A DNA stretch of 64,000 bases from Chalara sp. BL73 (lineage: Eukaryota > Ascomycota > Leotiomycetes > Helotiales): positions 1,116,001-1,180,000 of the forward strand of contig CAKJVC010000092.1 of NCBI GenBank assembly GCA_918026815.1, given 5' to 3'. Each line of letters starts with the position of its first letter. Positions within the stretch are counted from its first letter, which is position 1. Of the stretch, positions 1 through 11,884 are shown one piece after another. The notes under the pieces were generated by a model. That model ran no database searches, had not been told where the DNA came from, and was given only the letters and a program-made list of their open reading frames with translations. The position numbers and the translations under genes are program-made.

Positions 1-654
1 TGTTATCACAAACTCTACTTGTCTAGACTACTAAAACGTTGAAGTTTTCCCTCAAAATGTAGTGCCCACAAAAGGAATAGCAGCATGTGCTTCATTGGAG
101 TGAATGGTGGTGTTTCCTATGGCTCTGCTGTCGTTTAGGGTTGCTTCTCATGGAATATAAGTTGGAAGCCCATGATCCCAGGTGAACACAGCAGGCTCAG
201 AATTCAAAGACTATATGATTGAAGCTGAGCCGTGCAAATAGTACAGATGCTTGAAACACGCGCAAAGTACATTCCCTCCTGCTACCTGAGGCTTGAGCTT
301 GATAGCCTGCATATGATCGATATGTTTGATAAACCGAGATACGTAATTTGATATAATTGTCAGATTTTAATCATATATATGCTCCTAATATTTTTGAAAA
401 AAAGCTATGGCCTAGGATTAAGAACTCTACTCCATACATAGGCCGCATCACAGAGAAAATTGTGTACTCTGAAATATATAAAAGACCTGATCCTTGTGAA
501 CAGAGTAATGCAACCCACCACATCACTTTGATTCGTTATTCTAATCTCGTGCCATGACACTAGCTTGTGGCACATATGGTTGGAATTACAGGCTTGATTG
601 TACGTAGAGAATCAGCAACGAAAATGGGAACAGATATAAGAGTGCGAGACCATC

Positions 655-804
655 ATGAAGAGGAACTTGTTGCTTTTTTTTATCTCTGCTGTTATGCAAG
701 CTGTTACTGTCCAAGCTGGTAGAGAATTGAGCTGGAGAATACCCGGAGATTTTTTACGAGAGCAGATAGCGGTACTTAATCATGGATCTGTTAAGCAGCT
801 CTAA
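655..804 (+). CDS. Possible short secreted peptide (weak ORF)
   Basis: A 49-codon ATG ORF. The first 21 residues look like a signal peptide: a short basic start (MKRN), a hydrophobic core (LLLFFISAVMQAVTV) and an Ala-x-Ala-like end before GRELSW. The remaining 28 residues hold no cysteine and no known motif. There are no clear splice signals, no neighbouring gene and no recognised homologue, so this could be a chance ORF or the first exon of a small secreted protein. It is recorded only because the leader is unusually good for random sequence. Confidence 0.15.
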   Translation: MKRNLLLFFISAVMQAVTVQAGRELSWRIPGDFLREQIAVLNHGSVKQL

Positions 805-3800
805 GGGAGATGCATTACTTATGCATGAAGCTGAACTAGAGGCCATGGCTCTTTCGCTTGTAGATATATGAGCTGAAGATTTGTCAGAATTATATGTATT
901 GTAGCTTGCTCTCACAGAGCTGGGAGAAAGGTGAGGTTAAGAAAAGGATACCACCCATACTTGGTGGAAACAGATTAACTCAATATAGCTGGGACTGCTA
1001 TATCACAGCAACTCTCTGCGGGCATGCTTATGCTGCACTAAAACCAGGACACAAATGAATACAATTCAAATGGCATACAGATTAGCATTGGGGCGACTGT
1101 TATTTCTAACCTCCCCATTACCCCGACCTTGCTGCCCACACAAAAAATAAGCTAGAAGCTAATGATATCTGCTGAAGACCTCAGCTTTCCAGAATCACCT
1201 CCCGAAGCTTAATGGGTATGACAAGGCCCAAAGATGATGCTAAGCAAGCATGGCGATTAGCGGACGCTTTTTATTGTTCGAGGTGCAAGGTTGAACCTTT
1301 AGCAGCATTTGGGTAATGCGAAGAGTCTATCTTTTAAATCTTTATGAGGAATCTAGTCTTACGAGGCTTCGAGCCTGAGGCTGGTAGCAATAAAGGTGGT
1401 AACCTGAAGCACGGCTCTTGAAATACTATAAGCAACGTTGCTCTTTAAGGATAAAGGGAGTAATTTGCGAATCAAAATTTGGCATTGAAAATGGTAAATT
1501 CAGCCGATGGCGTTGAAGATCACCGTACGGCCTGGCCGTAAATAGATTTTGATTCCAAAGATATGACCAAGAAAGCCGAAGCACAAGTCATTCCGTAATA
1601 GGACGATTTTTCTTTATTCGCGTAGTAAGCGGGCGGCTTCCTATGACTACAAAAGCCTCGCTTGGGGTCAATACACGCTTTATGCCTTTTGGCGCTATGG
1701 GAGTTACGGGACGGGAACCATGGGTGAATATTGTGTTATCACGCAAGGTGGTCTTAGAAAGGCGAGAATTCAGTTGGGAGTATGCCGACTCATAGAATCC
1801 TAGAAGCGCTCAATACGAAAGTAGGTATAATCTAATCTGGTATCGGTTGAAAAAGAAACTGTTGTTACGCTTTGTCTTTGCTCCGGTATGGGATGGCGCC
1901 GTCCATTTGGCATAAGAACATCAAGCTGGAAACCAAAATTACCCGCTGAAATAGGACCGAGGCTGCTGGCATCTAATAATCCACGAAAGCAGCTAACCCA
2001 AATACAGATTTCTTCGCACGCAAGGCTTTATATCGATGTGGGATTGAACTACTACCCATGCATGGATGCCAGAAAAGCGTGCTCAGAGCTTAAGAGCGGA
2101 AATACCCAGGCTTATACACACGCCTTTCCGCTCAGCGCCAGAACTTGACGTTGCGAAACCTCACTTAAAATCACCACGATATAGTAGCGGCCAGTGTTCA
2201 AGCAACGGTATAGAAATGTGGAAGTGTTGCAAATGTCATAAAATGCTTCTTACACGTGGGGACAACTTCTAAGAAGGATATAAAGAGCAGCCATGAAAAT
2301 GGCGCTTTGCGACTTGCGCTATCCGCGTTGGAGAAGCATGATAACCTGGAGCCCGATAAACTTCGCGGAAGCGGCAAAGCCATTAAGCCATTAAGCCCGG
2401 AAGTTACGGGACGTGTAAGACGTAGAAGGGTATACGTGGATAATAGGCATTGCCACCGTTAAACTCCCCAAGACTGGAGCGGGACAACTGGCCCGAATGT
2501 TCCCGCCGCCCTGGAGTGTCTTGTTTGGTTTTCGGATCAGCGAGGAGCTTGCTCTTTTATATCCCTGAGTCAGGATGGGGTACACAACCGCCGTCCAAAG
2601 CCCTTGATGTAATATGAGCCAATGTTGAAAATACATCTGTCAGGCGGTTCCGGGATATTAGGAACACCAAGTGATAAAAGACTCGGCTTTTGAATCCAGA
2701 AACCCCGTTCTTGGAGTAGCTCCCTCCCCAGCTCTCAGGATCCGAGGGTTAGTCCATGCTTTATGTCTCGAAGGTGGTAGCTTTGAGCATGCAGAGCTGC
2801 CTGTGATTTACCACAAGCAAAGAAACTTAACCATGTCGGTTTTAAACCCGCTGTCACTTTCAGCCCCGCCGTTCATGGAAGTCCCCCCCCTTTTTTTAAG
2901 CGAGGACCTTCCACCTGAAACGCCTGCTAGCCTCAGTTTATAGACCCCCTCTTAGATTCCATCTCTCCTAGCACAAAGGGGCACGGAGCAGAAGCCAGAG
3001 CAGCAGATCCGCGAACCTCGAGCCCGCCACCGGCACTTCTTTTGACAAGTTTTGCGGAAGGCAGGGTTTTCCGAAGAACCTGATAGGGAAGAACCGGGCA
3101 ACATATGATTTTTGCACCCTGCATCCTGTTCATAAGTGCCCGGCGGATGCGCGGCACGGGAAAGCAAGCGTGCTCAATACATACCCATCCGAACGCCTGT
3201 TCTTGGCTTCTTTGCCAAACCGAAGGATGGGCAAGCGAGAGGGCAGAGGGTGGGTTGAATAGGTTAGAATTGTAAAGCCATACTTCTGTGAAAGGCTGAA
3301 TATGTAGTGATGGTTCTGATACGGGAGACGGATGATATATCCAGAGATATAACGCGTCTTCAAAGTTTTCGTCGCTGCTGCGTCGCCTTTTATTGCCTAT
3401 GCTATATCATGTTATATCTCATCCAAGCATGCCCTGCCTTAAAGCCTCATATACACCTCGAGTACGAAAGTGTGATAACTAGACCCTCCACAGGCTCGCA
3501 ACACTATAGTCCTATTCCGAAAGCATAACCCGAGCTGGACGCTCAGATCGTGTGCCGCTTATTTGGAGTGAATTTCCTGTGGTAAGAAAGTATGAGGGGG
3601 ATCTGGTCTATTATATCCCCCTTAAATCCCATACCATGAAGCTTCAACATTCATTCATGTACTTCTCTCTCACATCAGAAAAGAGCAAGTATATTCTCTG
3701 ATAAAATATACATGACTCCTCGCTGCCTCTTGTGAATCATGAATATATAAAATATCGATCTTTAGTTCCTTGACTAGCGCAGGCCAAACCAAATGGTTCC

Positions 3801-6087
3801 AAGATTTAGTAGCCAAGATTGAAGCACCCTTGTGCCCTGATGCTTCGAGATCCGCTGCGTACAAGTATAAGACACAGCAACAACCACGGCAGAACAAAAC
3901 CGCGTGCTTACGCATCACACAACCAACCGAAACATCCCTCGTGCTACCCATGATATAGCTGCTGCCACTGAAAATGTGTTGTCACGTTATAGCATAACCT
4001 AAAGAATACACTTAACAGCTAGCACCAATTCCCCAAAGCGCTCAGAAAGTTAGAAAGGAGCCAGGGATATAACGACAGCGGAATACCCTTCGCATGGGGA
4101 GAAAATGAATGCTCAGCGCCGACAACCCGATTGAGAATGGTCGTCTTTCCATGAAGCCAGCACGTCCTTCGATTCACAGCCAAAACGTGGTCTTATATAT
4201 ACCACAGAGCTGGCACTGAGCGATCTACGGCTCGTACATGAGACTCGATATGTAATACGGATCCGTTTTACGCGAGGAGGTGAGGGGGAGGTATGATACA
4301 AAAACCGGCTCTGAGCTTGAGCCGTGGCTTGATAAACCTGCTATGCAGCACAAGGTTGAGAAGCAAAAGACTCTGCCGAGCTTATTAAAATATACCTGCG
4401 ATGAGTGGATTCTGCTGTCGTTCGAATCTTCGCCCGTCTATCGCGTCAGCATAACATATAGTTACTTCCCAGTCATCAGCCCAGGTCAGGTCGAGATGGT
4501 ATTAGGATATCGTCAAGCTAACGCCCCACCTTATTCAATAGGAAAACGCAATCCCTGGGATATCGCTGCGAGAGCTTGGATGTAGTAAGCTGGATCTTAG
4601 AGTTATCGTATCTCCGTGGGCTCATGTTGCCTTTCTTAGAGCTACGGACGCAGGTCTTATATACATCTGTCTTTCACGCTTGGTAGATGGGTCTGCATGC
4701 TGATAGAGGATGAATGGAGGAGCAGGTGAATGACTTGGTTGGGTTCTTCCTTTGCGGCTCAGGGTTGAAGATATGTAAGAACCTGCACGGGACAGCACTT
4801 TTCTATTTTCATGGGAACCGGGAGGTCAGGACGAAGCAGGATCAAGGTACCAAGGGTGACTACGCACCAGGGCTTATCACCATCTATCTGTGACGTGATG
4901 TGGCTGCCTGAGTTCTAGACTTGGAAGGAAAGAAAGGGGCTTGGTCATGATGTAGATGGAAGTGAGTAAACATGTCAGTGGTGATACTGCTGTCCATTGG
5001 TGGCTGCTGTCTATCATGAATATTCCAGCAATGGTGGAGTTGCATTGATGCCTTGGATACCAATGCGCGCCATCCTGTTCCACTTCACTCGACTCGTATT
5101 CAGTCTAGGCTTCGCTCCAAGCACGTGAGGTCCAGCAGAGGCACGTGTGCAGATCTAAAGAGAATCAAAGCAGATACATGGTTTCTGATTCTCGAAATGC
5201 GATGCACCTATAGATCAAGCTATGGCACTACCCTGCTCCATCTATCATCATAATTTCTTGAAACGTGTTCTCAATACGGTCCCATCAGTCCCTTATCGAG
5301 GCTGGTTGCAAGCCTTGCGGTGGGTAGATTGACATGTGACGAGATCATGTGACGGGAGGCAGAGTTTTCCCTTTGTACGACCAAGCTGAATGCAAGCACG
5401 CCATCCAACGCAACCCAACCTTAAACCCAAAAACCTAAAAAGGGTAAAGCCAACCCAACTCGGTCTGTCTCAGGTGTGTGCGGGGTGCTTTGAACCTGAT
5501 GGCCTGACTGCAACACTCACCAACACGGCTCCGCTTTAAATTTGTTTTGCACCTGCTCATCCCTACTCCCCACAAATGAGTGCTGACGCTTGGCAGCCTG
5601 GGATCTCCGGATTGCACCACAGCATAAAGAAGTAGGATAGCATAACATAGCATAGAAACAGGTCAGCATTAAGAATTATATCCATCTCTCACCCACTCGC
5701 ATCTGACAGGCACGCACCCCCCTGTCTTTGTTCCGTTGGATGCGGCTTTTTTATCTCGGCTGCTCGCTTCTCATAGGATGGCTACCATCTGTGCAAGTCC
5801 GGCATTTCGTGAGTCATACTGGGCCCCTCGCTGTTTTAGTCCAACCAGCCAAGCCATCGCCGCCTTTGCATTAGGTCCAACTGGACTGAGTCGCAAAGAC
5901 GAGGCTGTGGAGGATAAGAATAGAGAGATGGCTACTGTCAAATCTACATACAACAAATAAATAAGGTGAAGATGCAACACATAATGCATATGAAAAGCTG
6001 GGAGATGGGCGCAGTGCATGAACATCATGTTGCCAGAACTTGCGCATTCCATACATCGGATGCGCATGTTTCATAGGACCCAAATCA

Positions 6088-6687
6088 TCAAACAGGTGCG
6101 GATGGATTACCTGAGCAGATATGGACGTTCGTAGAGGACAAAACTGCTACCGTCGGAGCCTGGCACTTGCCAATATATGGATCGATAGAAAATGCAAACG
6201 CGATCGAATAATCTAGCTCCACGTTAAAAATTTGGTGGTCCTGTGTACCGTCCTGAGTAAGACCACACAACCGTCTTGCGCTTCCGTTGGATCCGAAGGG
6301 ACACAAAACATCATGGATATCCAGTAATCCAAACGAACTTCCCAGCTTAAAATGGATGATTGTTGCGTAGAAGTGGCGCTCTGAGGCAAGAAGATGCCTC
6401 GGAAGGCTGTTGGTAATCGCAACCACATTCAAAGAAGCAAAGGTGCTCTGATCCCCCAAATCAATCCTAGGAACCAAGATATTGTGCAGATATTGGGTCT
6501 CCATCACTTGCTTCGACCGTATCGCGAGAATGCCACTTGGAGCGATCCCTCTTTGCTGGTGAAAAAAAAAGGCAGAGATGAGGAAGAATCCTGCTGCCTG
6601 CCGTGATTGCTCGTTCCCTCGGTTCATCCGTAGTGCGTGCCCGGATTCTGGTTTCCACAGTATAGACTTTTCTTGTCGCTGCCTCAC
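6088..6687 (-). CDS. Unassigned ORF, doubtful
   Basis: The longest open frame of the left arm, about 199 codons, but it opens on a GTG codon; the first in-frame ATG lies about 20 codons inside. No family motif was recognised. Hydrophobic and polar residues are mixed without a clear membrane segment or repeat. Nothing in the flanks (branch sites, adjoining exons) supports a gene model. It may be a decayed gene or a chance frame. Confidence 0.15.
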   Translation of the reverse strand: MRQRQEKSILWKPESGHALRMNRGNEQSRQAAGFFLISAFFFHQQRGIAPSGILAIRSKQVMETQYLHNILVPRIDLGDQSTFASLNVVAITNSLPRHLLASERHFYATIIHFKLGSSFGLLDIHDVLCPFGSNGSARRLCGLTQDGTQDHQIFNVELDYSIAFAFSIDPYIGKCQAPTVAVLSSTNVHICSGNPSAPV

Positions 6688-7213
6688 TCGCTCGCCATCA
6701 ACAACCCGAAAATGCCATCAAACTCATGATGATTCAGTTCCAACCACAATCAATGTAAAAGTAAATCTAGGGATTTGATGCAACGAGACGGTCGTAATGG
6801 ATTTGGTTAATTGTTGGGTTGGTGCATCGGGGGGCACGGTACGGGCGAGAACAAAAGCAGCGTTGGCGATGGTTATATGTAGGGTGCTATTCGCCAGGAA
6901 TAGGACCGCTTGCGCCACGCCCATGCAACCCATAAATTGCCTCAGCCTTCCTGGAGATGCGACAAAATAGATGCTGATGTAGCATTTGTATCAGCATCTT
7001 GTACCGCATAGTTGTCGCGAGGCTCGAGAAACAATTCAAGCGTGGTCAAAGGGCCGTATCGAGTGGGGGTAGGGTGAGAAGGTGAAGAGGCCAGATCGCA
7101 GGTTGTTTTTGGCGGTGGTGGAGAGGGAGAAAGGGGAGAAAGCATGATGCGCGGGTTCTGTCGGATGTTGGAATGATGGGATGGGATTCCTTGGAAGGTG
7201 GGAGGTTTGGAAA

Positions 7214-7246
7214 GGGGGGGGGGGGAGATGAGAGAGAGAGAGAGAG
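7214..7246. repeat. G homopolymer followed by GA microsatellite
   Basis: Twelve consecutive G (7214-7225) are followed a few bases later by about eight GA units (from 7230). This is a simple repeat in the distal upstream region of the TBP gene. The exact length is prone to sequencing and assembly error. Confidence 0.9.
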
Positions 7247-7483
7247 CATAGTCATTCCCAAGGCAAGGCAGTGGCCAAATTCCATTTCCAAGGGCAACAT
7301 CATTAGGAGCAGCGTATCATGGTCCGTCCGTCGCTGGGATGGGTGATGAATGATGTTGTTTTTGGTGAGGATATAAATATGGGGTGGAGAGGAAGTTTAT
7401 ATCAGGTAAGTGATGATGGAGTAATGATGATGATGATAATGATAATGATGATGGTGATGGGAGGGATAAAAGAGCTACACGGT

Positions 7484-7630
7484 ACTGTAGGTACTTGCAG
7501 GAGGGGGGGGGGACACGGGGCCAGGATACAATAGGGTTATAGGGTCACTGTAGGGTTTATTGTATGGTTCACTATAGGGTACAGTCCAGTAAATACAGTG
7601 CTATACAGTCCTGTACTGTACCCTACTGTA
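7484..7630. repeat. Cluster of ACTGTA/TACAGT hexamers
   Basis: Seven copies of ACTGTA or its complement TACAGT lie in 147 bp, at 7484, 7547, 7580, 7594, 7604, 7615 and 7625. Several face each other to form inverted pairs. By chance well under one copy would be expected in this length. TAGGGT hexamers are mixed in (7532, 7540, 7551, 7575). The cluster is about 1.1 kb upstream of the TBP start codon. Function is unknown. Confidence 0.7.
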
Positions 7631-7655
7631 GGCTGGGCTAGGCTAGGCTAGGCTA
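7631..7655 (+). repeat. GGCTA tandem repeat
   Basis: Four perfect GGCTA units (7636-7655) are preceded by one imperfect GGCTG unit. This is a short pentanucleotide tandem repeat directly next to the ACTGTA cluster. Confidence 0.9.
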
Positions 7656-8548
7656 GGGGGCAAGGATATCCTGTACGTAGGGGGGGGGTTCAGGGTTCAG
7701 TTTAGGGGGGCAAAAACAAAATCCATTTGATGACCGCACGGATGTTCAGATTTTCTCCTGCTGAAACCAAAAGCATCAAAAAAGGGGGGACCCGACCGGG
7801 ATGTGCTGAGGCCGACCACCAACGATAACGCGGCTGGTTGAGTCAGGGGTGGGTGTCGGCTGCTGATGATTGGCCCGATAGCTTCCTAGTGGCGTGGCGC
7901 TAAGAACATCCCGGAGGCATGATTCAGGCCATCAGGCAGCAGCTTTCTAATCTGGCGGGCGTATAAGTACTTTCCTTCCCCCGAGCTGATATTTTTCGAA
8001 AGGCCTTGGCGCGATACCTGAACAAAATCCACCCCCCAACCCCAACCCCAAATTTCATTCAGCCTCGTCTCAAAACAATCACCCAAACCCCTACAACCCC
8101 GCCATCGCAAGAAAATTCAGAAAGCACCGCATATTCACTGCAGTGCGCACTGGCTTGTGTGAAGACATTCATTAATTTCACTCACCTCACAACTCTAGAG
8201 ACGTTGCTTTCCCTAAAAATCGACTCCTCCACACCCTTCTCCTCTTGTCCATAACAACAGATCCCCCCCCAACCGACAGCGTCAACACTTTCTGCACAAC
8301 GTCGAGCTTTGGACATCAAGCAGAAGCATCATCAAAAACAATCTCCGAATAGTCCTTTTCGACTGCAAATCATAAATTAATTAAAGAGGCGCGCGATCGT
8401 CAGGTCAAAGGCCCCGAACCCTCCCATATCCTCGTGGAGCAGCGAACTGTAGGGGAGACATTGACTTGTTCTTCTCCCACAAACGGTACGCACCGCCTTC
8501 CTCGCTTCGAGACGACGAAAGATAACAACGTCTTTCGCCTTTGAACAC

Positions 8549-8567
8549 ATCTCTCTCTCTCTCTCTC
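8549..8567 (+). repeat. CT microsatellite in the TBP leader
   Basis: A run of about nine CT units about 160 bp upstream of the TBP ATG, inside a generally pyrimidine-rich stretch. CT-rich tracts just upstream of start codons are common in promoters and leaders of highly expressed filamentous-fungal genes. A role here is inference. Confidence 0.7.
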
Positions 8568-8725
8568 CCACATTCACCTTTCCTTGGCCTATATATCTTA
8601 TCTTCGAGTCGCGTTCGCACGTTTCTCGAATCTCGTCGCGCTTTCTTGCACAAACGTCTAACGTCATTTCGCATACAGACCTGCTCTTGTCGGTCTACTT
8701 GCTATAGTCATACGAAACCGTCATC

Positions 8726-9658
8726 ATGGATCGCATTCAAACCCATCCTACTACCGCCGGCCAAGCCAAGGACTTTATTGCTCCAGGCTCGCTGTCATAC
8801 CCAGGTGGTGCTGGCGAGCTCACCCCACCTTCCTCAGAGGCTGGTCAAGCAAGTCAACGCCAACTGAATGGTCAGCAACAGGTCGGGCAGGTAAATGGAA
8901 ATGGTGTGACTCCTGCGACTCCTGCTGCCACGCCTGGCGCAACCCAAGGTGTCAGTGGTATCGTTCCTACTTTGCAGTATGTATAACCCCCCAAGCTTCA
9001 TTGAAAGACATGAGGCTTATCTTGCATGTAAAGAAACATCGTTGCCACGGTCAATCTCGATTGCCGTTTGGACCTAAAGACGATCGCCCTGCATGCGAGA
9101 AATGCTGAATACAACCCAAAGGTACTTGCTGACTCTAGGCTTTGCTATCCCCTTTCCTATATGCTAACCCTTCCAGCGTTTTGCGGCTGTCATCATGCGT
9201 ATTCGCGAGCCCAAGACCACCGCTCTGATCTTCGCCTCGGGCAAGATGGTTGTTACTGGCGCAAAGTCTGAGGACGACTCGAAGTTGGCATCTCGGAAGT
9301 ATGCGCGTATCATTCAAAAGCTCGGCTTCAACGCAAAGTTCACGGACTTCAAGATCCAGAACATCGTCGGCTCCTGTGATATCAAGTTCCCTATCCGATT
9401 GGAGGGTCTTGCGTCGCGTCATCACAACTTCAGCTCCTACGAGCCTGAGTTGTTCCCTGGTCTCATCTATCGTATGATCAAGCCCAAGATCGTCCTCTTG
9501 ATTTTCGTCAGCGGCAAGATCGTCCTCACAGGTGCTAAGGTCAGAGAGGAAATCTATCAGGCCTTTGAGATGATCTACCCCGTGCTCCAAGGTATACAAT
9601 CCTCACTTCCTTGCACAATCATCTTTGCTAACCCTATCTAGATTTCAAGAAAAACTAA
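8726..9658 (+). CDS. TBP: TATA-box-binding protein (TBP)
   Basis: General transcription factor that binds TATA elements and nucleates pre-initiation complexes for RNA polymerases I, II and III in the nucleus. Four exons: 8726-8976, 9034-9121, 9177-9591 and 9642-9658, giving 256 residues. The introns (50-57 bp) are GT-AG, two with CTAAC branch sites close to the acceptor. Residues 1 to about 80 are a variable Gln/Pro/Thr/Gly-rich N-terminal arm. The rest is the conserved saddle made of two direct repeats: [20 protein letters not shown] opens repeat 1, and [18 protein letters not shown] opens repeat 2. Each repeat holds an FASGK/FVSGK-type motif followed by LTGAK or VTGAK. The short last exon encodes DFKKN. 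Length and order match fungal TBPs. The ATG is the first after the CT-rich leader and no in-frame alternative is as good. Confidence 0.98.
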
Positions 9659-10531
9659 TTCAAATCTTGTTGATGCACGGTTCGATCATTCTCCCTCTAC
9701 CGACCGCTGTACCAATAATTTTCTCTTGTACAACTATTTCCTCTTTTTACGATACCACGAATCTTTTCAAAAGTCATAACATCTTTTGGCGATCACCCTG
9801 ACTGTCTAGACATCTCATTCATCGTCTTGCAGTAGCCATCAGATGGACCGTTTGTCTTATCAGCATTGCACCGGCGTATTACACAGGGAACGGGGAGCTA
9901 AGAAAGGCTCTCGATTTGATTTTAGCATGCAGGTCCCTTTCCACAAGAGAATCATAGATTGCACCAATTTTCGGCGATGGCATGGCGCGGGTCGGAAGAT
10001 ATGCCTGCCGTGCTCTTAATGGTTTACGTGTTGCAGCATCAGGCTCGTTCAGAGTCAAGCGTTACTTTATACGTCGTCGTCTTCAAATTGACGACAGTCG
10101 TGGACAAGCAGCGAAGTATTACGGGTAGCAAGATCGCCATTGGACATCTTTGTGAGCCTAATTTTTGACATTATCGTGGTGGTTTTATCCCGTTGCTCTC
10201 GCTACTTGCTTTGCATGGACTTGGGACGAACGGACCCTTGTGTCTGTGAGTTTAGGTCTCCTTGCGGCGGGTTTGCCATTAGATTATTCTTTCATACATA
10301 GATAGAGTAATTCTGTGCGATAAACAATTTCCTGTCTACGTTGTCGCGTGAAGCCCTGACCGTGCCTTTCCACTCATTCCTCTTGATCCTCTTTACCTTT
10401 ATCTTGTGTCTATCAAACTCCGTGTAATCTTTTATGCTCTACCTACGTCAGCTGTAGGCCATGTAGGAAGCATACGCGACTATAGTGACATCATCACCAT
10501 TGAATGTTATGAAACATCCACTTCCTCTTCC
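9659..10531. other. Intergenic, convergent 3' ends
   Basis: About 870 bp between the TBP stop and the stop of the minus-strand flavin oxidase. It should hold both 3' UTRs. T-rich stretches follow the TBP stop. A short ORF at 9959-10168 has no recognisable product. No RNA gene or repeat was seen. Confidence 0.5.
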
Positions 10532-11884
10532 TCATAATTTGCTCCCTTTCCTTAACTCCTCATCAAGCACCATCCCCGGCTTCCCCCCTCGACTCCCATC
10601 CTCTGTAAAGCAATCCTCCATACCCTTCTCAGGCCACTTCCACAGCTCCCTGAACTCCTCGGGCGTATTCCCTTCCACACAATCAACAATCTTGTCTCCG
10701 ATCACGGGTAAGAACTTGTATCCGTGTCCGCTGCCACCTGTTGCGAGGAAGAGGTTTGGGTATGAGGGATGGTAGGTGATGAGGAAGTCGCCTGTCGGCG
10801 TGTCGCTGTACCAGCATATCCTCCCGTGCGTGAAGGGCCGGTCGGCGAGCGTGGGATACATTTCTGCGAGGGCTTGCCTGCAGGCGCGCAGCCCTTCGGC
10901 GGGGACGGGGAGCGTCGGGTCGTCGTGGACCGTCCTCGGCAGGGAAACCGTGATTTCTTCTCTCTCTCCCTTATCATCGCTCCCGGAAGGTGTAGGCAGG
11001 GGTATTGAAACGGGGTTCGAATATCCATATGCGTGCCGCGCGACCTTGAGAATGTTGTTCCGTGGCGGGATAACGAAGAGTCCGGTGCTCATATTTAGGA
11101 GGACAGGGTTGTTTTCATATTGTGCTTGTTCGGCCGGTGTGATGTCCAGATAGCAGAGGACCTGTCCGGTTGCGGTGCAGCGACCCTGAAGGTCGATGAG
11201 CGAGCCACTCCATGCGCCGGCAGCGAGTATCGTAAGGTCGGCATATAATTCCTTGTTGTTTATAAGGATTACGCCTTTTATAGTGCTGGGATTGCTGGGT
11301 GAAGAGAGGAGCGATTCCACAGTCGCGGTAACAAACTCAACGCGCTTCGTCGCAACAACAAGGGAATGCAGATGCGCCATCGCAGCACCCGCGTCCGCCC
11401 ACCCAGACGAACGGTTGATATATCCCCAATCGCCGCTCCCACCTCCGCTCCCTACAACTTGCGCGATCTTCTCTGGGCTATCCAGTTTTTCTATTTTCTT
11501 GCCTTGCCCTGCTGCTTCTGTCGCCGCCTTTACATTCACATAGCTCTTCCGCACATATGTCTCTCCTTGCTTTCCTTTATTGGCTACGAGTACAAGACCG
11601 GTCTCTGAATACCGGCCATTGGCGCCGAAAGACGAGGGCGAGGGATCCCTCCATTGCGTTGAAGCTGAGGCAGCGAGAGAAGAGTAGGCGGGGATGCTAT
11701 AGTCGGCCCGGATTATACGGGAGGTATCGATGCTGGAGGAGTCCGGGGCTGGGAAGGGCGAGCGATCGATGACGGTGATTTTGGTATTGCTATATGAGGG
11801 GCGCCGGGCAAGGGCGTAGGCTGTGGAGAGGCCGAAGACACCAGATCCTATGATGAGGATGCTAGAAGGCGTTGAAGAAGACAT
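10532..11884 (-). CDS. Peroxisomal FAD-dependent amine/amino-acid oxidase (sarcosine oxidase / fructosyl-amino-acid oxidase family)
   Basis: Single-exon gene, 450 residues. The N-terminus has a Rossmann dinucleotide motif (IIGSGVFGLSTAYALA, about residues 10-25) followed by the acidic end of strand 2 (TVIDRSPFP). The stretch SSIDTSRIIRADYS and the late ICWYSDTPTGDFLI segment are typical of monomeric sarcosine oxidase, L-pipecolate/saccharopine oxidase and fructosyl-amino-acid oxidase. Cys357 in CWYSDT is at the place where these enzymes attach FAD covalently. GGSGHGYKFLPVIG near the C-terminus is the second flavin-contact signature. The protein ends in Ser-Lys-Leu, a PTS1 signal, so peroxisomal import is likely. 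It probably oxidises a secondary amine with release of hydrogen peroxide. The exact substrate (Amadori product, saccharopine, pipecolate or sarcosine) cannot be told from the sequence alone. Confidence 0.9.
   Translation of the reverse strand: MSSSTPSSILIIGSGVFGLSTAYALARRPSYSNTKITVIDRSPFPAPDSSSIDTSRIIRADYSIPAYSSLAASASTQWRDPSPSSFGANGRYSETGLVLVANKGKQGETYVRKSYVNVKAATEAAGQGKKIEKLDSPEKIAQVVGSGGGSGDWGYINRSSGWADAGAAMAHLHSLVVATKRVEFVTATVESLLSSPSNPSTIKGVILINNKELYADLTILAAGAWSGSLIDLQGRCTATGQVLCYLDITPAEQAQYENNPVLLNMSTGLFVIPPRNNILKVARHAYGYSNPVSIPLPTPSGSDDKGEREEITVSLPRTVHDDPTLPVPAEGLRACRQALAEMYPTLADRPFTHGRICWYSDTPTGDFLITYHPSYPNLFLATGGSGHGYKFLPVIGDKIVDCVEGNTPEEFRELWKWPEKGMEDCFTEDGSRGGKPGMVLDEELRKGSKL

Larger units (their letters stand above)
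1..8725. other. Gene-poor left arm
   Basis: I see no convincing protein-coding gene in this 8.7 kb. Open frames are short, many lack an ATG start, and none shows a recognisable domain or a believable exon chain. Weak candidates at 655-804 and 6088-6687 are listed separately. The right third (about 7.2-7.7 kb) is low-complexity: a 12-G run, GA and GAT-type microsatellites, GGCTA tandem copies and a cluster of ACTGTA/TACAGT and TAGGGT motifs. The last several hundred bases are the probable promoter and pyrimidine-rich leader of the TBP gene. The block could be decayed gene or transposon sequence, but no terminal repeats or transposase motifs were recognised. Confidence 0.5.
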
